Positions 28,801 through 40,800 of a stretch of DNA of 64,000 bases are shown here, piece after piece. Position 1 is the stretch's first letter. Each line of letters begins with the position of its first letter. The notes beneath the pieces were generated by a model. That model had not been told where the DNA came from, did no database searches, and worked only from the letters and a program-made list of their open reading frames with translations. The translations under genes and the position numbers were made by a program. The stretch spans positions 3,499,350 to 3,563,349 of the forward strand of contig VZDJ01000223.1 of assembly GCA_008694505.1 (NCBI GenBank), given 5' to 3'. This DNA is from Cyanoderma ruficeps. Its lineage: Eukaryota > Chordata > Aves > Passeriformes > Timaliidae.

Positions 28801-31800
28801 AGAGGGAACTGTCCTGAGAGCCAGTCCAACCAAGAATTTTATACCCCAGATAAAATTAAACAAGGTACAGCCCTTGAATCCATGTTACACTGACATCAGT
28901 CTTTAATTAGAAATATTTGATTCAAGTTAGCAGAACTTGTGTCTTTGCAAGTTTGTAGACCATTTATATATTACATCTATTTTCATAGCAATGAGATTTT
29001 TTACTCATCCACCTCTTTGACTGAGCAAATGCTTCTGTTAGATAAAAGATGACATTAAAAGGATTTTGAAATAAGTATTGATTATTCTAATTTATTGCAT
29101 TTCTTTTCTAGAGTAATTATAAGCATGTAATTATGTCTAATCTGGATTTTGTGCCTGTTATATAAACGATGCAAAAAGCAAAAGAATTAACAAGTAACCT
29201 CAAAAAAGCATCCTGTACTTTTCATCAGGATGAGGTATGAGGAAAATTGAACGAGTGAAAAGACAATGTCAAACAGAATTTATTCCTTTATTAATGAATG
29301 TTGAATTTAAAAATTAGCATTCAGATCATGTCATAGGTAACAGTAAATACAGAGAAAAATGGACACAGTCTGTCAGCAAGATTGAATTTAAGAACCATCA
29401 AAACCAGACAGATCTTGCTGAGCAGCTTCTGATTTAATAATTAAACAAGGTAGAGTTCAAGGCAGGGCTTAAGATGAAAGAGTAGACTGTCACTGGAAAT
29501 TAGTTTCCTTTTTTTCACTTTCCTTTCTCTCTCTTGATTTTTTCTTTTTTTTTTTTTTTTTTCTGTTNNNNNNNNTTTTTTTTTTTTTTTTTTCTGTTGG
29601 TATTTCAGAGTTTGCTTATTCAGAGTTTCATGTTGTCAGGAATGCCAGTGCTGTTAGCAGGTGGAATTGGCTGAATAATTTCACCAGTGCCAGAGCTGAT
29701 GAAGGAGGGATTTGTGCCCTGAACAAGGATGAACTTCCTTGAGGGGCACAGCCAGGAATTTAATTCAGTGACATATTAAAAATTATTCTTTTTTAATTAT
29801 TTTAAAAAAAACCCAACAAAACCCCAGAAAACCACCAAAACCCCAAGCCCCCCAAAGCAAAACAACCCTCTGCCCCCAGCAAACCAAGCCCATACTGAGC
29901 AGCTTGGCACTGATTTTCAGGAGATTTTTGCTGTGCTGTGGCTGTGAAATCTCTGCAGCCACTTGGCAGAGCTCGGGTGGATCATCCAGGTGGATGATTC
30001 AGAGGATCATTCAGGGGATGCTCTGTCTTTGGGAGGTTCTGTCTGTGTGAGGTTCTGTCTGTGGGAGGTTCTGGCACTGGCTCAGGTCCGTGTCACCTCC
30101 AGTGACAGTCAGGGCTGAGGCTGCACGGGGCAGGTATTTGCGGTTTTATTTTGCTTCAAGAGTGGGTGAAATTTCTGTTCCACTCCCTCATCTTCAGGCC
30201 TTTGTGAATGCAAAAATAACTCTGATATGCACTCTGGGTCTGACTTGCTGACCCCAGACCCCTGAGGAGTTCTTCCCTCGTTTCCCTGCCTATTACCATA
30301 AATTTAGGGAAGAAAGGGAAGTCCTAGTGTACCTGCCTGTCCTGACTCTGCTCATTTTAAAATTTGTTCATCTTAGGAGATGAAGTTCCAGGAGAAAGAT
30401 ACAACTTTTGATAGATGCTTGTGATTTACTGGAAGGAAATTGCTGAATGAGATTTTTGGAAAGGCTAAAAATGCTTTATGTACATTATCATCCACTGCAG
30501 TTTTCCATTGCAATACTGTCTTCTCTCCCATTTTAAAGGATTTGTAGTTTAGAATCAGTTGCATGTGCTGTTTTGCATAAGAGAGATGTCACTTTGAGGG
30601 GCAATAAACACCCATATTTTGAAGATTTATTTTTCTATACAATACAGAATTTACTGTCACGACTGATGACAGCTTTGCCATTGTGACTCTTGTGTCTCTG
30701 GATCACCAGAGAACCTCCTTGCTCAAGGCTACTGAACAGCAAAAGGGGAATTCCCTCATTTTTTCTGGGCTTTTCTCAGTAATTCTCTGTTCTTTTAGAA
30801 CGAGACAGTCCAAAGGCTGGGGGCCCGTGTGCAGCAGTTGACTGTTGAGGCTGAAAACAGCAATTTTCAACGTCAGAGATTATCTCAGGAGAAGAATGAG
30901 GTGGAACAGCGTTACCAGGAGGCCTGCTCCCAACTTCAGGATCTGAAAGTAAGGTAATTCAATCACGATTGCTGGTTTAACTTGTAAGAATATGGAATTT
31001 CCAGAAGCAAACGTTGCTAGTTTTGTTCCAGGAACACGATGAATGGCATTTGACATTAGAAAACTCTGATGGAAATTTATTAATTGGGGTCAAACTCATT
31101 TAGAGTGACCCAAACGACCACCTTGAGGAGTGCCCTACCTTTCTGTTATTTATGAGCAGCTCATTCTGGGACAAGAGCACGTGGCAGACGTGCAGACTCC
31201 GTGGAATTGATCCTGAGCAGGTAAACTGCCAAAATCTGAAAGCGATTTCCATATTCTGTTTGTTTGCTCCTTGTAGGTACAACTTGCTTCAGAGAGACAA
31301 GGACCAGATTATGCAGGAATACCAGGAGAACCTTCAGCAACTACAAAGCAAATTTGAGGTCGATAGAGATTTTCTGAAGCAGGAACAAGCTCAGGTATGC
31401 TGCCAGGTGTAACAGGCAGCAAAAAGGGATTTCTTTTTTAAGTGCGCTCCTCACTATCAATATGATGCTTATGAATAAATCCAAGGAATTGCTCAGTTCC
31501 CCAAGTTAGTCATGAGTGTAAATTTAAATAAAATCAGGATTTAATTTTTCATTCTGAAATTTGACTGAAGAATCAAGTTGGTTGGTCATTCTGGTGTGTG
31601 TGTTCCTACAGCTGATTCAGATGAGGTACAGTTACCATCCTGATTTTGTTTGTGCTCCTGTAAAAATTCTGGGTACGCCCTTAAAGACTTAATGTTTTCA
31701 TAAAGCCTCTTCCATGACAGAAAATATATTTTTTCCAGAAAAAATGAGTCCTGCTGGCCTCATAATGTTGACCATTGTGTTAAATATTTATGCGTTTAAG

Positions 31801-34800
31801 GAAATACTTTTATATTTCGCAAGTGTCGGTTTCACCCAACATGTAATAACTCTGGTTTGTTTCTGGAAAAAGCACCTACCAGGTTGATATCTGCCAATAT
31901 GCATAGGTACCTACATATTTAAAGTGATTTAAAAGTTAAAACATTGTAGAAAGGACTCGAGTTTAAAGTACCATTTATTAACCCATAGAGCCACAGGACA
32001 AGTGGTGTTTATTTACTGAAATTCTCTGAGCTTTGATGATACTTTACTCCATTTCGTTTATAAGGTATTTTCTTTCCACCAATTTTAAGTAGATTTTGGT
32101 AGGGGTTTATTATTATTAGGGGTGTTTTTTGTGCTTTTGTTTCCATTTCTAAACTCACCAGAGAGCCTGAACTGATGTATCCAGAGCCATAAACTCATAA
32201 ACAGGTTTTTTTCTCCCAAGTTGATAATTTTTCCAATTTCTGAGAACCTTAGAGAAATAAATTTAAGAATGCAAAAGAGGTAATGAGGAGTGCAAGACAA
32301 AAATTGCTTTTCTGTTAAATCCCAGCAGACATCTGGTGTGATTGCAGAATTACAGTGTGAAATGGCTCTGTTGAAACAACAGTTGCACGACTCTGAACAT
32401 CAAAGGCAGAAACAGCTGAGGGTGAGCCCTGACTTTCTTTCTCAGAAATAACCAACTCTTTTTTACTTTATTTGATGATTTCAATGTTTAGATAACCATC
32501 CTTAAATATCCTTCTATCTACCATGCTTCTTTCTGGTTTATTAATGGAAATATCTGAAATGTCACATATGGCTAAAGGTTGATTTTAAAAGTGTGGCTAA
32601 AAGAGAGTAAGAGCAGAATTTTCACTGAAGTTTTCTGACTTTCTTGTAGTTCCCATGTTAAATAAAAGAGTTTAAATCCGTATTGGTGGATTACAAAGAA
32701 GCCTGTCAAAGAATGATGAATTTTGCGTTTTTTTTCTCGTAAACTGTAAACATTTTTAAAGTTTCAAAATAGTTTTTAATTTGCACTGTTTAATAGGTCA
32801 GTTCAATAGTCTGTCTTCCTGTAGGCATTTTAATTAATCCTTCTATCTCAGGGTAATGAGTTCCACATCTGTATCATGTATCAGTCCTGGCTGAGTTTTG
32901 GCATCTACTTTTCCTCCAGTGTCTTTCATTTCGCAGTTGATATAGTGCAGAATGGCATTTTAATAGCTCAGGAGAACGAGATGCTGTTTCTCTTTAGCAG
33001 ACATGAATCATGACTTTCGAGATAGTTGTGCTATTTGGCGTTGCTTAAAGTTTTTTCTGTGTCAGAGAATTTTTTCACGATGATATAAAGTGGGTTTTTA
33101 TTTTTTTTTATATGATAGCTAATGTCTGTGTTTGATGAATGCCCTGAAATAGAAGAAAAATGGGATTTGTTTATTTAGAATACGCATCTTTTCCTCTGCA
33201 GGATCAAGAATACAAGGCTGAGCAGGACAAGCTTCACTGGCAGCACGTGTATGAGAAGCAGGTAATATTTCCAGGAAAATTTCCCATCTTCTGCACACCT
33301 CCAGTTTTGTTCTGTACGAAACTTAAAGGTTTAAATTTTGAAACCCTCAAATAGTAAATTTGGGAGTCCAAGCACTTCACAAGGTTTGGAAAAATAATTG
33401 GACAAAGTCAAGGAAGATTTTAAGCACCGCTGTTTAAGGGCAGGGATATCACCTCTGATTTTAGGAACCTGTTGCCAATAGATGGAGGCTGGGATGGAAT
33501 TCCCAAAAAATGCCCCTGGAAGGCTGTCCTGTGTGTGTACCCTGCTCATGGGGGCAGCTGATGGCAGCTGCTCTTACTGAAAGGAGAATGAACTGGCAGC
33601 AACCTGGCCTGACCTCTGCCAGCGCTCGTGTGTTCTCCCACACTCCTTTTCCCCCAGAATATCTCTATTCCATCCTTCTCCACGTGTTCTCCAGATATTG
33701 TCAACAGGCATTGTTTTTACATCAGGAACTTAAAGTAAAAAATGTAATTTTCATCAGAAACACTTCATCCTAAAGCACTTTGCAAATCCTGCCTGCTCTT
33801 TTAGACTCGGAACATCAATAGGCTTCAAATTAAACTTCAATTTCAGTGACATTATGTGTGCAACTCATGTGCAGCCAGAGGGTGCCTTAGATGCCTATTT
33901 AATTGAAAGGATGTGTTACTCAAACATGTCATTGCCAAATGTGGCAAATTTATAACATAAAATAATGGATTGTGATCCCAGCTACTTGTCACTTGGTAAT
34001 AGCACTCGTGACATGAATTGGAGAGAGGTTTTGGTTTGAGTTAGTTCCTCCTGCTGACTTGAAGTCAAAACGTTCTTTGTTCCAGGATCCGCCTTGGTTT
34101 AAACCAAGCCTACATTTGTCTTTTTAGTCAAGTCTTGGGTTTTATAACTGTTGAACTCAAGAAAAACCCAGGATTGGAGTGATTTGCAGGCCAAAAAAAA
34201 CTATATATATTGGCACAATTTGACTGAGGTTTGAGGATCTTTTGGGAGAAAGCTCCTGAGCATGGGCTGAGAGCGTGTCAGCACTGCCTCCAAGCCGTGA
34301 GCCCAGGGAGGGGAGTTGGAATTCTGCATCAGTAAACAAGGAAGCAGAGCCTTTCTTTTCACAGATAACTTGACAGCAGTTTGTTCATAAATTCTGGTGT
34401 AACTGTTTCCAAACTCAAATGTTTGAGCAAGGACGAGAAGAAAAATACTTCTGAATGATCTATGGATATAAATCCATAAACCAGGATGGATTGGCTCATA
34501 AAATACTAAAACAACCAAAGGAATCGTGTAGTCTCTGCTGCAATCTGTTCATTTAAAAACCTCCCCATTATCTAATAATCTTTATGAGTCTGCAGTGGCT
34601 GTTGCCTCTGAGGATACTTAAACATCAAACAAACCATAGGTAGGAACCTTAAATGTCACCGTTTGATTAAATGGGCTTATCTGCTGGATCAGGAACCAGT
34701 TAGGCTAAATGGTTTTACAAGCCAAGGAAACACCTGCTTTTTAATAAATAATCTACTGCTTGTTTTCCAAACATTCAGCTCAGCATCAGAAGGGTGACAG

Positions 34801-37800
34801 ATAATTCCTGGTTGCCATTCCCAAGGCACCTGTTGAATATATAGGATTTGACCAGGTTTGGCAGTAGCTTCTTCATTCTCTAATAGACAGCTCATGGATT
34901 TGGGGTCTCTTGGAAACCAACAAAATGTTCCTGGAGGGAACACTTCCATGGAGCTGCTCCCAGCAGAGAATCTCTGGATTTGATTTTTTTCCCTGGCCTG
35001 TACACTTAGTAAAAGACATTTTTCTTTTTTGTAGTGTCTTAACAGCTTGGAACATTACAAATGACTGTTGGTGGATAAAAGATTTCCTGTATGTCCCATC
35101 CCCACGTTGTTCCTTGAGCAACTCTAAAGCAATACAACTCCTGGATTGTGTACAAACTCTTGGACTTGACCTGCCCTTGGCAAAAAAAAAGTTACAAAAA
35201 CTCATGGTTTGGGCCGTGCCTGGGAAGTTGCCAAATTCAAAAGGTTTTGTAAATATTTGAAGGATTATTATTGCTAATTATTCTATTATTATTTTTATTC
35301 TTTAGGATGTTTATGTAAGGTATTTATGTTTGATATTTGATCAGAAGTGATTCACTTTGGGTGGTCACAAATTGGTGAGTAGGAGCTCTGCGCCCTGGAG
35401 AATACAGGTCACTATTTTAGGCAGATTCTTGTCTGCTTTTCTGTACTTATCTAAAGAAAATCTACTTCCTTTTTTAATGCAATTATTGATATTTCTTCAT
35501 TCTAGACAGTAATATTCACTTTGAGAAGGAAAGTAGCTCATTGGCTACATTCTCATACTTCATCTCTCCATTAATCTCCGTTTTTTTTAATCTCTGCTCT
35601 AATTTAACATAATTTTAGAAATCCGTGGATGGTTGTCTGCATCAGTGGAAAAGGAGCATGCAGACAAATCGGTTTTAGAATTTAAAATAACATGGATTAA
35701 TTTTAACTCAGCCACTGTTTTGGCTAAAAGATATGGTGGTTTTTTTCCCCTTAAATGGCAGATTCATGGCATTCAGAACGAGCTGGATAAAGAAAGAGGG
35801 GCTGCTCAAAAGAAAATCTGTCACCTGGAACAGGCTCTGAAGTAAGTGAATATGGAATAACTGTTGAACAATCCCCGTTATTTTTTAATGTTTATTTAAT
35901 GATATTTATTTATTAAATAAACTCATGCCTTATCTCATCTAACTGCTCTCCTATAGATACTTTTTCCTGTTTTAAGGCTGCACCTTCAAGGTTCTAATCA
36001 ACCAGAAAAATGAAAAATCTAAAGTAAGAACCGTCTCGCCCAAATTTGTTGACTTTTAAGTGGTGGGAATAAAATAGAATTGAGGTTAATGATGTCAGCT
36101 GGTCTTGCCCTCTCAAATAAATGGGCCCAGGTTCAATTCAGAGTGTGCTCATAGGAAGGAAATAATCAAAACTAAAGATTGTTGCTTGGGCTCTCCTAGA
36201 AAATGGAATAATTTTGAAAGATGTACTTATTTAAAGTGTATTTTAATTTAGTAGATGACGCCTCTGATTTTATATTTTCTGTTTAATATCCACAAATTAC
36301 AAGTCTAATGCAGATTTTTCCTCTTTGATACAACACTTCTTTGTGGGAGTACTTGTTCTTCACATGGATCTAGGGCTGGGAGAAGTGCTCCATAGCAAAC
36401 AGCTTTCATGAACTGACTTGGAACAGGTTTTTTTGCTGACTTTGTCCATGAACAGCTAATCAGGATGCACCAAATCTGATGTTTTCTGAGCAAGGGAGTG
36501 GTTTATGTACAGCAGATGCACATAGGACAAGATCAGCTCTTGCTGTGCTCCTTCCATTTTTGATTATGTGAACTGTTCTTTCCATGTGTTAATCCAGTTT
36601 AAAGTCAAAGCTGTGGAAGTAATTTCTAGGGGAAACAGATGATTCTGAAACAAACCAGAAGTTATTTGCTGAAAGTATTCAGTTTAATATCACAATGTAC
36701 CTTATCTAGGCTGGGAGAGACAAGTAAAGATACTTTTATTCCATAAAAGTGACAGGGCTGAAGTCTGTATTTCTTTATTTCTATAATCTCTGAGGTATTT
36801 GGCATAAATAGAGACTATCTTAAATCACTGCAGACATTCATAAAAGCTCCAGCTTTTAATCTTTCAATTCTTTACACTATTATTTATAATTTCGGGGCAG
36901 TTGAACTGTTATCAAGTGCACTTAATCTTTTAGTATTTTACCATCTGATTTGTCGATAACGAAGTTGCATTAATTTTCTTCCACATCTTTGAAATGCTGT
37001 GTCGGTTTGCTCTTACTCCTGTTAATAAAACCAGTCTGGCTTTGCAGCCCGGGGGTTGATTAGCTCAGGGTTGATCCCCCCGTGGGTGCAGAGGAACCTC
37101 TCCAGGCAGGATCTGTGAGGTGCTGGGGATTTTGGAACCTGAGGAGCTTTTGCAGGATGTCCTCAGTTCTTTCAGATATTCCTTGGCTGTATTTAAGCTT
37201 AGCTGTAGCTTGGAGTCGGAGTAAGGATTTGAAAGACTCAAGTTTGAAGAGCCCACAGTGCTGGTGATGCTCCAAAGTGAATTCAAACAATGTTGGCAGA
37301 GCTCGGTCCCAGCCTTGTGCTTCCCGTGGGTGAATCCTTTGGCCAAAGCTGGGGATGGGTCAGCTCCTGGGTTTGAAGGGCCCTGAGGACTATTCAACAG
37401 GCTAAAAATCATCTGCTGCTCCCCCACAGCAAGTGTTTAACCCCTATTCCTATGTGGTTCTCAAAGTGTCTCCTTGTACAAGCTGCTTCTACCCTCGTGG
37501 GTCCCCTCTAAATGAGAATATTCTTTGATAGTTTAGATTATTTTTCCCAGGGTCACTTCCATGTCCTATGGCACTTTGTTTCTCTTAGGCTTTTTCTTTT
37601 AATTTCTTTTTATTTTTTTGATTCAGGGTGTTTAAAATAGAAATTTCTAATATTAAATCATATTTACCTCTCCCAATTGAAATGGAAAATGTTTAATTGT
37701 GGAGGTAGTTTAATAAAACTCTATACTGCTGCTCTCTTGATTGTTTTATAGCAGGGGTTTGAGGTTAATTTTAAGATTAATAATGGAATTAGTGACGCTA

Positions 37801-40800
37801 ATAAGTAATTGAATAGAAATAAAAATTGGCTTTCACGTGTGGTTTTGCCTGGCTGGAGACAGAAGTTGGCAGATGCATGAGGATGGATTTAGGATCCTGA
37901 AAAGATGGTATTTGCAGAAATGCAGTGCCCTAGTCCAGCCCAGCTCATATTCTGCTGGTTGGGATTCCAGCTCTGGGTCTGACCTCTGCACTTCTCCCCA
38001 GGATGGAACAGACTCCCCTGCCCAGGCCAGAGGAGCTGCCAGTCCTGCAGGGCTTTCTGCAAAAGTGTGTCTTGACAATATTAAGATTTTTTTTTCATAT
38101 TTGTGCTTTTATATGATATACAAGTAGGCAATAGATAAGGAGCAGTGATATTTATTGTGGCAGAAATGGATGGCTTCCTTGAAGCTTTTTTTTTCCATTG
38201 CTGCAAAAATTTTTCTTTTTAGCAATCCCTTCCTATTAATACGAATCCATAAGATCTGATATCTTCTGTAAAAATGCTTCATTTTGCTGAATTTCTTTAA
38301 CTACTTGCAGAATGAAATTAAGTAACCCCAAGCTAAGGCAGACTCAGTAAATCTTTAGAAAACGACCTCGTCTTGCACGAGGTGGGTGAAAATACAGTTC
38401 AGCATCTTCAATGGAAGCAATGCCTCGTGGAATTGCAACTGAGAACCCAGTAGGTGCATCAGTGATTTCTCATAAACTACTTTGATCTGAGTGCACATTG
38501 ATTCTGAAACGGCCACAGGATTATATCTTGAGTGGCTGCTGGGCTGCAAGCACATGGAAAGGGAAGGGGCAGGTATTTAAGGGGATTTTTGTTATTATTA
38601 TCATTATTTTTCCAGTGCTGTGACAGCAAACCGTGCTGCTGCTGCTGCTGGTTCAAACGTATCCACACCGATGCAAAATGAAAGTGATTCGAGACACTGT
38701 GTGGAATAGTAAAATCCACATTTCTCAAAGTATCTTTCACTTCAAAAATAATAAAAAAAAATAGTATTGCCACAGTTTCAATACAGAATAGGGGTTTATG
38801 TAGTTTACAGAAGGTTTTTTTCCTTCTTCTGAAGTTCATGGTAGAAATATCTGTCAAAAGCAAACCTTTTGCAAAAGAATTGCTCCAACACTCCTGACTC
38901 GTGGTGGTGACTTGTAGATATAAAATTTATATTTACTTCTGCAGTGCATGTCACAGGCAGTTCCTAATAGCAAAAGTCACTCTAAGAAGTGCTGCAAGGG
39001 CTTTTCTAGAATGTCCTTTAAATGGCATTTCTATAAGAACAAAGTTTTCTTGAAAAGCTTCTCTGTAATTACTTGGGGGGAAAGGTTGTTTCTCTAATCC
39101 CTGTGGCTTGGTTGCAGAAAATGTGTCATGAGAGTGGGTTGCAAATAGGCTGAATCTCTGCTGTTCTTATCTCTCACAGTGAGGAGTGGGAAATAGAGGT
39201 ATATAATTTGTCACAGTACAAACTGAGTAGAATGAAACAGAAAATAAATGAGGAAAAAAAAAAATCTGTACCCATTTGCTGCTGAAGAGATTGCCTGGAA
39301 GAGAAAGAAAAGGTCTTGCTGACTTTCTACAATATTGTTAAACAGCTCTCAGCATCATCTGGTATCTTGTTCTGTGGAATTTGGATGTTTATTCATTCAA
39401 TATATTCATTTTGCCTCTGCTTACGTTTTGGTAGCAGATTGTTTGATACTTTTAGTTTCCTATGAGGAATATACATTTGCTCTAGGGAAATATTCCCCAT
39501 TTTATTGAAGATTACAGCCACAACACCAGCTGAGGTTTGAGGTGGTTTGGGTTTGACACTTGAGTTCTGAAGTAATGACAGAATCCCGGAGTGGTTTGGG
39601 ATGGAAAGGACCTTAAAACCCATCCCCTTCCACCCCTGCCATGGCCAGGGACACCTTCCCCTATCCCAGTGTGCCCCAAGCCCTGTCCAGCCTGGCCTGG
39701 GACACTGCCAGTGACAGGGATAACACCTTTGTGGCTACACAGACACATAAAGCTGCTCAATCTTGAGGTTGAGAGATTTTGGACTAAATTATAAACATCC
39801 TGAATCGTTTGAGGCTGTGATCATGTGTCACCCTCGTGGGAAGTGCAAAGCACGTTGATTTCTTCAGGATAAAGGTTGTGACAGTTCTCCTGCTGGAGAT
39901 AATGATGGGATCTGATTGAATGCTTTTTGCTTTCCTTGCCTCATGCACAAATAACATTTTCATGTGTTCCTGAAGTACAGATTTCCTGCATTCTTGTTCT
40001 TCAGTTCTGTAGTGTGTGAAGGGAACAAATTTTAAGAAGTTACATTAGGAGAAATGAAATGAAATGAAATGAAATCAAATCAAATCAAATCAAATCAGAN
40101 GAAACTCCCCCTGTACAGGTGCAGATGCTGTAGTTAAAAACTGCAGCATCAAGGAATGCCTGCACATCTCCACTCCAGTGCTCCACAACCTTCTCTCTCT
40201 CTCACTCTTTGCCTTTTTTTTCCCCCCCAGTCTGTCTATGGAGCCAAATCTCAGCAGTTTGCAAGTGGGGATGATACAGAGCAAATGCTGAGCAGCTGCT
40301 TCATTCTGACTCACTTAATAAAATTATTTGTTTACATAAGGAACTACCAACACCTCTTTTTTTCCATGGCTTCTCTACCCCTTGTCTGAACTTGTTTAAA
40401 ATTCTGGGGAAGAAAGAGGGGCTAAACTGCTAAACTTCCAAGAAACCAGTAAAGCCACTTCTGTCTATTAGCAGATTTTCCCAATAGTCTTCACAGTGGT
40501 TTTTAAAGCACACACAGACAGTTCTCACAGTATTTTGGGGTTTGGTTTAGGTGGCAGACAAAATCTTTCCAGTCGTGACGTGGTGTGAAGGTGGTGCCTG
40601 CAGGAGTTCAGTAAAATGCAGAAATGAAAACGATTTCCCTTTCTTTTCTCATATATCCTTGTGTACATGCACGTGGTTTCTGACATGGGAGTCAAGGAGA
40701 AGAAGCTGATTTCTCATTGGAATTGGTGCCGTGGAGTTTCCTCACTGCAGACTTAAAAAAGCTTTTCCCTCTGCTTTTCGTTGTACCAGTGTGAGAGCAA

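Larger units (their letters stand above)
28539..30798 (+). other. CEP112: Intron (2.3 kb) with CR1, an assembly gap and low-complexity tracts
   Basis: Just after the donor lies a plus-strand CR1 3' end. Farther on are an 18-T run on each side of an 8-N gap, an A/C-rich tract near 29804-29870 and a short 16-bp tandem repeat at 30033-30074. The acceptor is tcttttag. Confidence 0.7.

Noticed and set aside
34461..34478. Small perfect hairpin (7-bp arms, 4-base loop)
   Set aside because: Expected by chance in 64 kb and has no terminator or RNA context in a vertebrate intron.
34201..35205. Minus-strand open frames of 105 and 110 codons
   Set aside because: No family resemblance, no splice or promoter context, and codon content typical of AT-rich intron.
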